Counted from the stretch's first letter, positions 51,493 to 61,415 are shown. The stretch is DNA of 64,000 nt from Kangiella geojedonensis (GCF_000981765.1 NZ_CP010975.1:620001-684000), one strand, 5' to 3'. Translations and numbers: made by a program. Notes: generated by a model not told the origin, from the sequence alone.

Positions 51493-53649
51493 ATGAAGAA
51501 AGCATTTTACGGAGTCGCGCTGATCAGTAGCCTTGTGCTGACTGCGTGTAGTGATGGCCCAGCTGAACCAAAAGTACCGGGTTCCGGTGATGGTAATACC
51601 AAATTTATTGCTCCAGTCTATGCTCCTGGGGATGGTGAAATCCCAGTTCCAAACGATTTGTTATTCAGCGGCTCTGCCGACTTAACACTTAACATCCCAA
51701 CGGATGATCCTACTGATAAGTCAGATCCTCAGAATGCGATAAGTGGCCTTGACGGTTGGTCAACTCATGCGCCGTTTAACATCGAGTTTCGCGGTGCTAT
51801 TGATGGTAATTCTATCGCTCCAGGACAAAACGTTCGTATATTCAAGGTAACGACAGCGCGTGGTGAAGTCATCGAAGGTTCAGGTATCCCTGGCCCTACG
51901 GGCCCAGTGACCGGCGTTGAAGCTGAACTAGCCGCTGGTACTGAGTTTGTAGCTGCTCCAAATGGCCCTGCAGCAATTGGTGTGGTTCCACTAGCGCCGC
52001 TTGAGCCTCAAGCGAGCTATATGGTAGTCGTCACTAATGGCGTTACTGACGTTAATGGCAATGCGGTTATTTCAGATACACAATTTTCTATCGCTAAGTC
52101 AACAGACCCAATTCCTGAAGGCTCTGCTACTGCAGCTCTAGAGCCTGTCCGTCAACTAGTGAACGCAATGCTAGCGGCCGCCGAGGGTGCTGGCGTGGTT
52201 CGTGATGACGTCGTTCTAGCGTACCAATTCACGGTTCAGTCTGTTGCTGACTCTTTGGTTGCTTCTAAAAGTGTTTACGTGGATTCTCCTCTAGCGACAG
52301 CAGGGGCCTCGAGCTTTTCAAGCCTGATGACAGACACTACACCGTTTACTGGTATTGGTGCTGCGAATTTATATAAAGGTGAATTCACCTTACCTTACTT
52401 ATTAACTGCTCCGTCAATGACTAACCCGACAGCTCCATTAGATGAGCAGTGGGTCGGTGCCGACATGGTGCCGAATGGCCAAGGTGGCTTGATGGCAAAC
52501 CCATTTGCGGGTGTTAACATTACATACGCTAACCCTTTACCTCAAAGAACAGGTGAAGAGTCGGTTCCATTGTTGGTATCTTTGCCTAAAAACCCACAAT
52601 GTCCAACACCTTATCCAGTGATGATTTTCCAGCACGGTATTACTAGTGATCGTACAGCGATGCTAGGTATTGCAGATACCATGGCAAGCGCTTGTACTGC
52701 GGTTGTGGCGATGGACTTACCGTTGCACGGTATTGCGGCTGATAACCCAGTCCACCTTGGCTTACAGCAAGCGAGTGGTGGCTTAATCGGTATTTTCGAG
52801 GGCTATGCAGAAGGTGGTGCTCGTGAGCGTACATTCGGCGTGGACTATGTTGATAATGACACTTCTGCTCCAGGTCCTGACGGTATTAACGATAGTTCAG
52901 GTGCTCATTTCATTAACCTACAAAACTTGTTGGTTTCGCGTGATAACGTGCGCCAAGGTGTCTTAGATTTATTAGCGTTAGAAGCCGAGATTGGCAATAT
53001 GGACGTTAATGGCGACACTATTGCTGATTTTGACAGCTCGAAGATTAGCTTCTTTGGTCACTCATTAGGCGGTATCGTCGGTTCGGATTACATGGCGTTA
53101 TCGGCTAACGTTCAGCAGGGTGTTTTAGCAACTACATCAGGTAGCATCGCTCAGTTACTAAACGGTTCTCCAACCTTTGGCCCAGTAATCCGTGGCGGTC
53201 TTTCTGCTTCAACGGGTATTGCGGTTGATGACCCAGCATTTAATTCGCAAGTGTTGGCGCCATTCATGTTCGCAGCACAAACGGTTGTTGATTCAGCTGA
53301 CCCAGTGAATTATGCAGCAATAGCTATCGCTAATAACAAGCCGACGCTCGGAATTCAGGTTCAAGGTGATACGGTTGTAACCAACACGGTAGATGGCGCG
53401 CCATTAGCTGGTAACACACCTCATGCAGCACTGTATGGGTTGCCAGTAGTCACTGATACGACTCAATCAAGCCGAGGTTCAATTAAAGTCTCTACAGGTA
53501 CACATGCGACTCCGTTGACTCCAGCAGGCCCAGGTGGTGCGACTCAGTTCATCGATCAGACTACATTGATTCAGAATGCGATTGCCAAGTTCATTGCTTC
53601 TGGTGGTGTTTTGATTGAAATTACGGATCCATCGCTTATTGAACCTTAA
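51493..53649 (+). CDS. VolA/Pla-1-type extracellular lipase lipoprotein
   Basis: A 718-residue lipoprotein (lipobox LTAC, Cys19). It starts with the bacterial virulence-factor lipase N-terminal domain (NTKFIAPVYAPGDGEIPVPN, DGWSTHAPFNIEF, then a Big-like region ending with LAPLEPQASYMVVVTNGV) and continues as an alpha/beta hydrolase with the nucleophile Ser524 in FFGHSLGGIVG, and IFQHGITSDR as an oxyanion-loop element. In Vibrio VolA is a surface lysophospholipase that frees fatty acids for uptake, controlled by FadR. fadR is the gene directly upstream here. Substrate inferred from the family. Confidence 0.85.
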   Translation: MKKAFYGVALISSLVLTACSDGPAEPKVPGSGDGNTKFIAPVYAPGDGEIPVPNDLLFSGSADLTLNIPTDDPTDKSDPQNAISGLDGWSTHAPFNIEFRGAIDGNSIAPGQNVRIFKVTTARGEVIEGSGIPGPTGPVTGVEAELAAGTEFVAAPNGPAAIGVVPLAPLEPQASYMVVVTNGVTDVNGNAVISDTQFSIAKSTDPIPEGSATAALEPVRQLVNAMLAAAEGAGVVRDDVVLAYQFTVQSVADSLVASKSVYVDSPLATAGASSFSSLMTDTTPFTGIGAANLYKGEFTLPYLLTAPSMTNPTAPLDEQWVGADMVPNGQGGLMANPFAGVNITYANPLPQRTGEESVPLLVSLPKNPQCPTPYPVMIFQHGITSDRTAMLGIADTMASACTAVVAMDLPLHGIAADNPVHLGLQQASGGLIGIFEGYAEGGARERTFGVDYVDNDTSAPGPDGINDSSGAHFINLQNLLVSRDNVRQGVLDLLALEAEIGNMDVNGDTIADFDSSKISFFGHSLGGIVGSDYMALSANVQQGVLATTSGSIAQLLNGSPTFGPVIRGGLSASTGIAVDDPAFNSQVLAPFMFAAQTVVDSADPVNYAAIAIANNKPTLGIQVQGDTVVTNTVDGAPLAGNTPHAALYGLPVVTDTTQSSRGSIKVSTGTHATPLTPAGPGGATQFIDQTTLIQNAIAKFIASGGVLIEITDPSLIEP

Positions 53650-53668
53650 AGCCTTATCCTTTAGGATG

Positions 53669-53697
53669 AAAAGCCCTCTTTATAGAGGGCTTTTTTT
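53669..53697 (+). terminator. Terminator after the lipase gene
   Basis: GCCCTCT and AGAGGGC pair around TTAT, followed by seven T. Confidence 0.92.
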
Positions 53698-53808
53698 ATG
53701 GGTGATGTTTCTGATCCAATTTGCCCAAAATTGCAGTAGAATCACTGCTTATACTATGGCTTCGCCACACTTGAACGATATTAAGGCGAGCATTGATTGA
53801 AGGGTACT

Positions 53809-54924
53809 ATGATAGAGTTTATTGCTGAATACGGCTTATTTTTACTAAAAACAGCCACCATTATTATTGGCATTATTGTGATTTTAGGCATGATTATTAA
53901 TGCTGGCCACAGGCAACACCCTGTGTCTCGGGGCGAAATCAAGGTGACGAACCTTGGTGAAACCATTAAAGACCATAGCCAAACGATCAAAAACGAAGTG
54001 ATGTCTAAGCTTCAATATAAGCAAGCGCTCAAGCAAGAGAAAGAAGAAGATAAGAAAAAGGATAAAGAAGAAAAAAAGCAGCTAAAGGCGCAAAAGAAAA
54101 CGACCAAACAAAGCGGCCCAGACGGTACTTCTGAGAACGATCAGAAAGAAGCTTCTAGTGAGGAGACAACGAGGGTTTATGTGATCGACTTTGATGGCGA
54201 TATTGAAGCCAGTGATGTTGAGTCCATGCGTGAAGAAATCACCGCTATTTTATCAGCGGCGAATAAAGGTGATGAGGTCATGGTACGACTGAAGAGCCCA
54301 GGTGGCATGGTGCATAGCTATGGCTTAGCAGCATCACAGCTACAACGAATTCGTCAAGCTGGTTATAAGCTTACTATTGCGGTTGATGAAGTCGCCGCAA
54401 GTGGTGGATATATGATGGCATGTGTTGCGGATAATATCACCGCAGCGCCATTTGCTATCATCGGCTCTATTGGTGTCGTGGCTGAGTTGCCAAACTTTAA
54501 CCGTTTGCTGAAGAAAGCGAATGTTGACTACGAGCAACATACAGCGGGTGATTATAAACGAACACTGACGATGTTCGGTGAAAATACCTCACATGGCAGG
54601 GATAAGTTCAAAGAAGACTTAGAAGACACGCATCAGTTATTCAAGTCTTTCATTAACCAAAATCGACCACAGTTAGATTTAGACAGGGTTGCTACTGGAG
54701 AGCACTGGTATGGCACCAAAGCTAAAGAACTTGGCTTAATTGACGAGCTTGGAACCAGTGATGATCTCATTGTAAAAGCCTTAGATGATAAAGAGGTTTA
54801 CGCCGTAAAATATACCATCAAGAAACCGATTAGCGAGCGTTTGTCGGTAAGCTTAACGCGGGGTGTAGAGAAGTTATTAACCAAGCTGATTCATCGCTCA
54901 TCACACCAAGACCTATTCAAATAA
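53809..54924 (+). CDS. sohB: Inner-membrane serine protease SohB (S49 family)
   Basis: A 371-residue signal-peptide-peptidase-like protein with an N-terminal helix (about 10-30), a highly charged Lys/Glu-rich cytoplasmic-type linker (about 68-100: EKEEDKKKDKEEKKQLKAQ) and an S49 domain. The Ser-Lys dyad is visible: Ser198 in DEVAASGGYMMACVAD and Lys250 in GDYKRTLTMFGEN. The ATG at 53809 follows AAGGG; a TTG at 53797 is also in frame. The two next genes follow closely and may be co-transcribed. Confidence 0.93.
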   Translation: MIEFIAEYGLFLLKTATIIIGIIVILGMIINAGHRQHPVSRGEIKVTNLGETIKDHSQTIKNEVMSKLQYKQALKQEKEEDKKKDKEEKKQLKAQKKTTKQSGPDGTSENDQKEASSEETTRVYVIDFDGDIEASDVESMREEITAILSAANKGDEVMVRLKSPGGMVHSYGLAASQLQRIRQAGYKLTIAVDEVAASGGYMMACVADNITAAPFAIIGSIGVVAELPNFNRLLKKANVDYEQHTAGDYKRTLTMFGENTSHGRDKFKEDLEDTHQLFKSFINQNRPQLDLDRVATGEHWYGTKAKELGLIDELGTSDDLIVKALDDKEVYAVKYTIKKPISERLSVSLTRGVEKLLTKLIHRSSHQDLFK

Positions 54925-54949
54925 TTTAAGCGTTACGAAGGGGAGTTTT

Positions 54950-55606
54950 ATGGACTTCGAATTTTGGAGTAATTGCTGGGCGCGACCGACCCAGCCATTC
55001 CACCTAACAGCTCCCCATCACTTTCTAACAAAGTATTTCCCGACTTACTTTTGTCATCTAGAGCGTGTTTTGCTGCCTCTGTGTGGGAAAACCCAAGATC
55101 TTAACTTTATTGCTGAGCAAGGCATCCATGCTATTGGTGTAGAGTTTAATCCTGTCGCGGTAGAGTCCTTTTTCAAGGACAGTGAGTTAACACCAACCGT
55201 TACCCAAGAAAGTGACAAGACACACTACCAAGCTCCAGGTATTGATCTTTGGTGCGCTGACTTTTTTGATATATCAATAGATGATGTCGGGCGTTTCGAG
55301 CGTATTTTTGATCGAGCAGCCCTAATAGCTTTACCCGATGAGCTGAGGCCAGCTTATGCACAGCATTTAGTTAAGCTATTAAAAAGTGGTGGGAAAATCC
55401 TTCTCGTGACCATGGATTATGTGGCTACCGAAATGTCAGGACCACCGTTCCGTGTTGACATTGCTGAGCTAGAACGATTGTTTCCCAAAGCCACAATAAA
55501 AGAGCTCGATCGAACCAGTATCTTAGATTCGCATCCCCGGTGGCGAGAGCTGGAGTTAAGCTATTTGGATGAGGTGCTTTATGACATTCATTTTAACGAA
55601 TTATAG
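54950..55606 (+). CDS. tpm: Thiopurine S-methyltransferase family protein
   Basis: A 218-residue SAM-dependent methyltransferase: N-terminal FWSNCWARPTQPFHL, VLLPLCGKTQDLNFIAEQG (SAM motif I), VEFNPVAVESFF, YDRAALIALP-type motif (IFDRAALIALPDELR), as in bacterial TPMT, which also acts on selenium and tellurium compounds. Length equals E. coli and Pseudomonas TPMT. AAGGGGAG precedes the ATG. Confidence 0.94.
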   Translation: MDFEFWSNCWARPTQPFHLTAPHHFLTKYFPTYFCHLERVLLPLCGKTQDLNFIAEQGIHAIGVEFNPVAVESFFKDSELTPTVTQESDKTHYQAPGIDLWCADFFDISIDDVGRFERIFDRAALIALPDELRPAYAQHLVKLLKSGGKILLVTMDYVATEMSGPPFRVDIAELERLFPKATIKELDRTSILDSHPRWRELELSYLDEVLYDIHFNEL

Positions 55607-55612
55607 AAGTGT

Positions 55613-57541
55613 ATGACTGAACAACAGAAAATTGTAAAGCCTTACGGCTTGTGGGAATCCCCAATCAGCGCTGAGCAACTGGCCAGCAAATCTACTCGCC
55701 TTGGACAAATACAGGCGACTACAAACGCCCTGTACTGGTTAGAAGGGCGGCCAGAAGAAGAGGGTAGAGGTGTTATTGTCCGTTATGCCAATGGCGAGAG
55801 GACTGATATTACGCCAAAGCCTTATAACGTTCGTACCCGAGTACACGAATATGGTGGCGGTGATTTTTGGCTGAGTGAAGACTACTTGTTGTTTGTGGAC
55901 GATGATCAACAACGTCTCTATCGGCAAGACCTTAAAACGCTAGAGGTGATTGCTTTAACGCCCGAGCCACCGTCGAAGCGTAGCTGGCGTTACAATGATG
56001 GTGATATTGATACTACATCGTCTTTTACCGTTTGTGTAAGAGAACGACACGAGTCTGATGAAGTGATCAATGAACTGGTTAAAATTGACCTTGATGGTTC
56101 TCAAAGCATCCAAATCATTGCTGAAGGTTATGACTTTTACTCCAACCCGAGAGTAAGCCCAGATGGTAAGCGGTTAAGTTGGTTATGCTGGAGTCATCCG
56201 AATATGCCTTGGGATGAAACAGAAGTTTGGACCGCTGAGATTGTCGATGGACAGATCAAAAATCCTAAAGCTGCGGTGCAGCAAAAAGAGCTATCTGCTT
56301 ATCAGCCTGACTGGACCCGTCACAATAAACTGATTTATGCTGCTGACTATGAAGGCTGGTGGCATTTATATAAAGAAGGCCAAGAGCAAGCTCTCCATCA
56401 ATTTGATGAGATCGAATTCGCCCTACCGCAATGGGTCTTTGGTTGCCGTGTGTGGCAGCAGCTCGATGAACAGACGCTGCTAGTCATAGGGACGAAAGAA
56501 GGCAAGCAAGCGCTGTATCTAATTGACCTAAAAACCAAGAGCATTGGTCTACTTACCGACAAATGGACCGCGTTTAGCGGCCAAATGGTGGTGAGTGTTA
56601 GTGATAATCAAACTAAGGTATATTTTTTAGCGGCAAACCCGACTCAGCCCGAGTCAGTCATTCAGCTCACGCTTAATAGTGAATATCAGATTATTGATAG
56701 CCAAGTAATTTCAGAGCTTGATAAGAATACGAATGATGACGATATTTCAAAGGCGCAGCACGTTAGTTTTTCTACTTCGGGTGGTGAAAAAGCTCATGGT
56801 TTCTTTTACCCACCAACTAATAGCCAATACCAAGGGCCAGACTCCGAACGACCCCCATTAATTGTGATGAGTCATGGTGGTCCGACAGCCATGGCAGATA
56901 GTGGTTTAGACTCAAAAGTGCAGTTTTGGACTAGTCGAGGCTTTGCTGTAGCTGACGTTAATTACCGTGGTAGTACCGGTTATGGCAGAGTTTATCGCGA
57001 TAAGCTCAAAGGCCAGTGGGGGCTGGTTGATGTGGATGACTGTATTGCTATGGGACAATATTTGGCGCAACAGGGGTTAGTTGACGGCGATCGTATGGCC
57101 ATCCGCGGTGGCTCAGCTGGAGGTTATACGACCTTGTGTGCATTGACCTTCCACGATGCTTTTAAGGTGGGTATGAGTCGATATGGCGTAGCGGACTTAG
57201 TGTCTTTATCGCAAGATAGTCACAAGTTTGAGATTCGTTATCTTGACAGTGTTGTCGGCCCTGCTCCTGATAAAGGGCCAGAGCAAGCTAAGATATATCA
57301 CGAACGATCGCCGGTGAATCATACGGATCAATTGTCGTGCCCAATCTTAATATTGCAAGGATTAGAGGATAAAGTTGTACCGCCAAACCAAGCAGAAGCC
57401 ATGGTTAAGGCTTTAGAAAACAAGGGCTTACCCTACGAATACATAACTTTTGAGGGCGAGGGCCATGGGTTCCGAAAACCAGATACCATAATCCGCGCTT
57501 TTAACGCTGAATTGGCTTTTTATCAACAGTATTTAATATAA
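55613..57541 (+). CDS. S9 family prolyl-oligopeptidase-like peptidase
   Basis: A 642-residue serine peptidase, cytoplasmic (no signal peptide), with a N-terminal beta-propeller (about 25-370, blades such as YSNPRVSPDGKRLSWLCW and YQPDWTRHNKLIYAADY) and a C-terminal hydrolase domain. Catalytic triad: Ser501 in RGGSAGGYTTL, Asp in LQGLEDKVVPP (about 589) and His in FEGEGHGF (about 621). It resembles dipeptidyl-/acylaminoacyl-peptidases. It follows tpm by 6 bases. Confidence 0.92.
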   Translation: MTEQQKIVKPYGLWESPISAEQLASKSTRLGQIQATTNALYWLEGRPEEEGRGVIVRYANGERTDITPKPYNVRTRVHEYGGGDFWLSEDYLLFVDDDQQRLYRQDLKTLEVIALTPEPPSKRSWRYNDGDIDTTSSFTVCVRERHESDEVINELVKIDLDGSQSIQIIAEGYDFYSNPRVSPDGKRLSWLCWSHPNMPWDETEVWTAEIVDGQIKNPKAAVQQKELSAYQPDWTRHNKLIYAADYEGWWHLYKEGQEQALHQFDEIEFALPQWVFGCRVWQQLDEQTLLVIGTKEGKQALYLIDLKTKSIGLLTDKWTAFSGQMVVSVSDNQTKVYFLAANPTQPESVIQLTLNSEYQIIDSQVISELDKNTNDDDISKAQHVSFSTSGGEKAHGFFYPPTNSQYQGPDSERPPLIVMSHGGPTAMADSGLDSKVQFWTSRGFAVADVNYRGSTGYGRVYRDKLKGQWGLVDVDDCIAMGQYLAQQGLVDGDRMAIRGGSAGGYTTLCALTFHDAFKVGMSRYGVADLVSLSQDSHKFEIRYLDSVVGPAPDKGPEQAKIYHERSPVNHTDQLSCPILILQGLEDKVVPPNQAEAMVKALENKGLPYEYITFEGEGHGFRKPDTIIRAFNAELAFYQQYLI

Positions 57542-57584
57542 ATCTTGCTATACTGTCCCCATAAAGAAAAAAGGATAAGGATTT

Positions 57585-58970
57585 ATGGGGAAAAAACTTC
57601 AGGAGCAGTTCGATCTCACCAATCGACAGCGGGAAATCTTAGAGCTCGTCAGTAAAGGCTGCTCCAACGCTGATATTGCACAACTGCTGTCAATTTCACC
57701 CAATACCGTGAAAACGCACATAGCCACAATTTTGGAACGGCTTAATGTTTCAAATCGGACGGAGGCGTCTGTATTCTTTCAGCAGCATTTCGGGCACCAT
57801 GAGGTAGTTGAAGTATCGTCCAGTGATTCAGCTCCAAGGCGCATCATGGTGGAGCTATCAGTTGAAAACAACTCACCTCAATTAAATCAATTCTCAGAAA
57901 ATTTTATACAGTTACTGAATGCTTATGAAGCAATTCAGGTAATGACTGCTCATGGTGATGAAAAAGAACAGAAGTTGGATCGAGACCAGTCGGCTGACTA
58001 CCAAGTTAATATCCAAGTTAATACTTCCGATCAGTCTAAAGTTCAGGTTGTGTTGTTTGAGGCTACTGGCTCGCAGAGGCAGCTGGATAAGTTAGTGCAA
58101 GAGCTGGATGAAATAGAGCCCGATCACTTGGTACAAATCGTGGTGCAGTGTTATCGAAAGATGTTGATGCATTTTGTTGAAACTGTCGATGACTCAAGAG
58201 CAAGCCCCTCAAAGCTTCTAATTAAAGCTTTAACCTTGTGTGAGTCTATAAGTTTCGATAAGCAAGATAAAGCGCTGACCCTCTGTAGAGTGTTAATCGA
58301 ACAGTGCCCGGGTTGGCATTTGCCTTATGCTATTAAGGCGTCGCTTTTATACCGAATGGTTACCCTTGGACAAGTGAAAGATGACAAGGACGCTCTAACT
58401 GAGTTGGCTGTATCATCTAAAACGGCCTTCTCAATTAACTCTGAAAGTTCTTGGTCACAGTTGGCTTTTGGTTATTTTGCAATGTTGAGCTCCGATTTGG
58501 AGTTGGCTAAAAAGCATTTGAAAGCCTCATTAAAAGCGAATCCTTGCCAATATAAGGCTATGCACTTCCTTGGACAAGTACTTGCTCTAGAGGGTAATAC
58601 AGCGGAAGGAATTGAGCTTTATCATGAAATGCTGAGAAAGTTTCCACGAAGCGAAGCTGATGGTCTATGCTACGGTGCTTTATCGGTATTGTATTATTGC
58701 GCTAAAGATTTTGAAAATAGTAAGCAAGCTGCCCACCGCGCTCTAATGTATCAAGATTCTCCCAAGATACCGTTGCTATTAAATTTAATTAGTATTGCTG
58801 AAATTGAGCAGGACCAGTTAAGTTTAGCAACCTGCCTAGAGGAACTGCAGCGCCTCGACATTACGCCCGAAACAATTAAAGTCAGCCTCGGAGTCGCCAG
58901 TAAAATTGTCCCACCTGAATTGATGCACGACTATTTAGCCAGTCTTAAACGAGCCGGTGTAGCGGTTTAA
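57585..58970 (+). CDS. LuxR-type regulator with N-terminal HTH and TPR-like C-terminal part
   Basis: A 461-residue protein with the LuxR/GerE helix-turn-helix at the very start (about 10-66: LTNRQREILELVSKGCSNAD, SPNTVKTHIATILERLNVSN), the reverse of the usual order. The middle (about 85-200) is unrecognised. The C-terminal half has TPR-like helices (about 225-440: LFGYFAMLS-type, SSDLELAKKHLKASLKANP, NTAEGIELYHEMLRKFP, YYCAKDFENSKQAAHRAL), as in regulators related to CadC/SARP-like adenylate sensors. Ligand or partner unknown. AAGGATAAGGA precedes the ATG. Confidence 0.8.
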   Translation: MGKKLQEQFDLTNRQREILELVSKGCSNADIAQLLSISPNTVKTHIATILERLNVSNRTEASVFFQQHFGHHEVVEVSSSDSAPRRIMVELSVENNSPQLNQFSENFIQLLNAYEAIQVMTAHGDEKEQKLDRDQSADYQVNIQVNTSDQSKVQVVLFEATGSQRQLDKLVQELDEIEPDHLVQIVVQCYRKMLMHFVETVDDSRASPSKLLIKALTLCESISFDKQDKALTLCRVLIEQCPGWHLPYAIKASLLYRMVTLGQVKDDKDALTELAVSSKTAFSINSESSWSQLAFGYFAMLSSDLELAKKHLKASLKANPCQYKAMHFLGQVLALEGNTAEGIELYHEMLRKFPRSEADGLCYGALSVLYYCAKDFENSKQAAHRALMYQDSPKIPLLLNLISIAEIEQDQLSLATCLEELQRLDITPETIKVSLGVASKIVPPELMHDYLASLKRAGVAV

Positions 58971-59067
58971 GCACTTATTTATAATTCAGCATATCCTTCT
59001 TTCGGGTGATAGCAACTATCGCCAGCGCACCATATTATGGAAACCGGTAACGTTAAAGGAGGTAACA

Positions 59068-60048
59068 ATGACTGTTGGAAATAAAACAATAATCTTAGAT
59101 GATTTAGTTGAGGGTGATGTTCTTGTGATGCAAGGACCTAAAGGATGGGGTGATATGTCGCTGCATCTAGCCTTGGATAAAGCTATTATGTGGTTGACTG
59201 ATTCGGATGTAACACATGGCGCTATATTCCTAGGTAAGATAGATGATACTCACTACTTAATTGATGATGGCTTAAAAGGAGTTGCTCGACACACAATGAC
59301 CCTGGAGGGAAAAGACCCCAAACTTTGGTACGTCAGACGCCCGACGATAGATAAGTCTCTTGCTCCAGTCTTGGATATTGCTAAAAAATACGAAGGAGAG
59401 TCTACTGCTTATAACTGGGAGTTATTGGCCATGGTCGGATTCTTACTGTTATTTAAAAAGATGACGGACAATGATTTATACCACAGGACCTTGTTGTACT
59501 TCCTAAAACAAGCGGTGGTGTATATCGATAAACATACCCATAAAGCAGGTACCAGATACTTTATCTGCTCACAATTTGTTGCGACTTGTTTTGAGGAGGC
59601 CGGCGAAGGTTATGCTCTGGAAATCGAAGGAGGTAACTTGCAGTCCAAATCATTAACGCAAGAAGCAACGTTAATTGATTACTGCCTAACCAATAGCAGG
59701 CTGGCATCGCAGCAAGTAACAACACTTCAAACAGAAGATATATCGGAACCGACAGGAGAAGATATCAAAGTGCTAATCGAATCCTATGATGATGATTCTA
59801 AGCTACTTAACATGGATGAGCACAATCAGCTGTTTGGTGAACTGGTTAGCGTAAGCGACAGCTTTCTAGAGTTGTTTTTCAAGTTGAACGCGAAAACTTT
59901 AGACTTAAAACCGGAAGACTGGGGTTCAGCTGAGAAACGTTTCGCTTTGGCCAAACAGTATCAAGCGGACTTTGTAACTCCAGCAGATTTAAAAAGCCAT
60001 TGTAAGAATTTAGAGAATATTGGGACTGTAATCTTTGTTTATGGTTAG
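59068..60048 (+). CDS. YiiX-like permuted NlpC/P60 (papain-fold) cysteine peptidase family protein
   Basis: A 326-residue protein without signal peptide. The permuted NlpC/P60 (YiiX/LRAT-like) pattern is visible: LVEGDVLVMQGP, the histidine in SDVTHGAIFLGKI (about 51), LKGVARHTM, then the cysteine in RYFICSQFVATCFEEAG (about 168). Such proteins act as peptidases, amidases or acyltransferases. The C-terminal 120 residues are not recognised. GGAGG lies 6 bases before the ATG. Stands alone before a terminator. Confidence 0.75.
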   Translation: MTVGNKTIILDDLVEGDVLVMQGPKGWGDMSLHLALDKAIMWLTDSDVTHGAIFLGKIDDTHYLIDDGLKGVARHTMTLEGKDPKLWYVRRPTIDKSLAPVLDIAKKYEGESTAYNWELLAMVGFLLLFKKMTDNDLYHRTLLYFLKQAVVYIDKHTHKAGTRYFICSQFVATCFEEAGEGYALEIEGGNLQSKSLTQEATLIDYCLTNSRLASQQVTTLQTEDISEPTGEDIKVLIESYDDDSKLLNMDEHNQLFGELVSVSDSFLELFFKLNAKTLDLKPEDWGSAEKRFALAKQYQADFVTPADLKSHCKNLENIGTVIFVYG

Positions 60049-60058
60049 GTTAGGTAAT

Positions 60059-60089
60059 AAAAAAGGGCAGTGTTTATCTGCCCTTTTTG
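60059..60089. terminator. Bidirectional terminator before the symporter gene
   Basis: AAAAGGGCAG and CTGCCCTTTT pair around TGTTTAT with A and T runs on the flanks, between converging genes. Confidence 0.9.
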
Positions 60090-60104
60090 TAACTTAACTA
60101 AATC

Positions 60105-61415
60105 TTAGTCATCGAAGTTGCTTCTATTATTGGTATCGTTAAATGTGTCGATATCAATTTCACCTTCGGACTTGGCGACAATAGTGGTGACTGCCGCATC
60201 GCCTGTAATATTGACGGCAGTTCTTGTCATATCAAGCAAACGATCAATACCAAGAATCATACCGATGGCTTCAACTGGCAAGTTAACCTGAGTTAGAACG
60301 CCTGCTAGCAGAATCAAACCAACGCTTGGAACACCTGCAGTCCCGATTGAAGCTAACGTGGCTGTTAGTACCACTGTAAGCAATTGTGCCATGCTGAGGT
60401 CGACGCTGTAAGCTTGTGCGATAAATAGCGTGGCAATACCTTGCATAATCGCGGTGCCATCCATATTGATGGTGGCGCCAAGCGGCAAGGTGAAAGAGAA
60501 GGTGTTTTTATGTACGCCAAGATTCGTTTCTGCGCAGCGCATGGTCACTGGAAGTGTCGCGTTACTGCTTGATGTACCGAAGGCCGTTAACATCGCTGGC
60601 CACATGCCTTTGAAAAAATTAATTGGGTTAAGGCGTGTAAATAGTGCAATCAATACGCTATACGTAATCATTGCGTGTAACAGTAACCCGACGATCACAA
60701 GGATAAAATAACTGCCGAGGGAGCCTACTAAATCTGAGAACGGGAAGGTGGCAAAGGTTTTAGCGATTAAAAAGAATACACCGTATGGTGCGAATCGCAT
60801 AATGATGTTAACCAATTCCATCACAACTTTGTTGGCGTCTTCGAACCAGTTACCAATTCGCTTTCCTTGCTCACCAGATAGGGTAATGGCTAAACCGACC
60901 AATATGGCAAAGACAATAATCTGTAGCATATTGGCGCTAACCATTGCCTCGAAAGGGTTGGTCGGGATGATATTAATAATAACGTCCGAAAGCGGCGGTT
61001 TCTCACTGGCATCAAAGCTGGCTTCACCGACCGGCATGCCAACGCCAGGCTGGAAAATTGAGGCTAGAGTTAGCGCTAACGTTAATGCTATAGCTGTGGT
61101 TAGCAGGTAAAGACCGATAGACTTAAGGCTTAAACGACCTAGTTTTGACGGATCCGCTAATGAGCAAACCCCGCAAACCAAAGAAACTAAAACTAATGGA
61201 ACCATTAGCATCTTCAAAGCGTTAATGAATAGGCTGCCGCCAATATTAAACAGGCCTTCGACAAAATAGGTATAAGCCCAGCTCTTTTGTTGTATTGCTT
61301 GGCACTCTGCTTCAGCAAGACCTTTTGCACATTGGTAGTCACCAAATTGTAGGAAAAGAACCCCAACGATGGCACCGACAACCATAAATATTAGAATTTT
61401 GACGCTTAAGTTCAT
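60105..61415 (-). CDS. Dicarboxylate/amino acid:cation symporter (DAACS family, GltP/DctA-like)
   Basis: A 436-residue inner-membrane transporter with the eight-helix, two-hairpin layout of the family: the serine-rich hairpin motif AFGTSSSNATLPV (about 285), the cation-site motif GATINMDGTAIMQGI (about 320) and the second hairpin ASIGTAGVPSVGLILLAGVL. It takes up glutamate, aspartate, serine or C4-dicarboxylates with Na+ or H+; substrate not determined. An insert with three cysteines (YQCAKGLAEAECQAI) lies in the first loop. It is divergent from the BlaI-type gene and shares the operator-bearing gap. Confidence 0.9.
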   Translation of the reverse strand: MNLSVKILIFMVVGAIVGVLFLQFGDYQCAKGLAEAECQAIQQKSWAYTYFVEGLFNIGGSLFINALKMLMVPLVLVSLVCGVCSLADPSKLGRLSLKSIGLYLLTTAIALTLALTLASIFQPGVGMPVGEASFDASEKPPLSDVIINIIPTNPFEAMVSANMLQIIVFAILVGLAITLSGEQGKRIGNWFEDANKVVMELVNIIMRFAPYGVFFLIAKTFATFPFSDLVGSLGSYFILVIVGLLLHAMITYSVLIALFTRLNPINFFKGMWPAMLTAFGTSSSNATLPVTMRCAETNLGVHKNTFSFTLPLGATINMDGTAIMQGIATLFIAQAYSVDLSMAQLLTVVLTATLASIGTAGVPSVGLILLAGVLTQVNLPVEAIGMILGIDRLLDMTRTAVNITGDAAVTTIVAKSEGEIDIDTFNDTNNRSNFDD

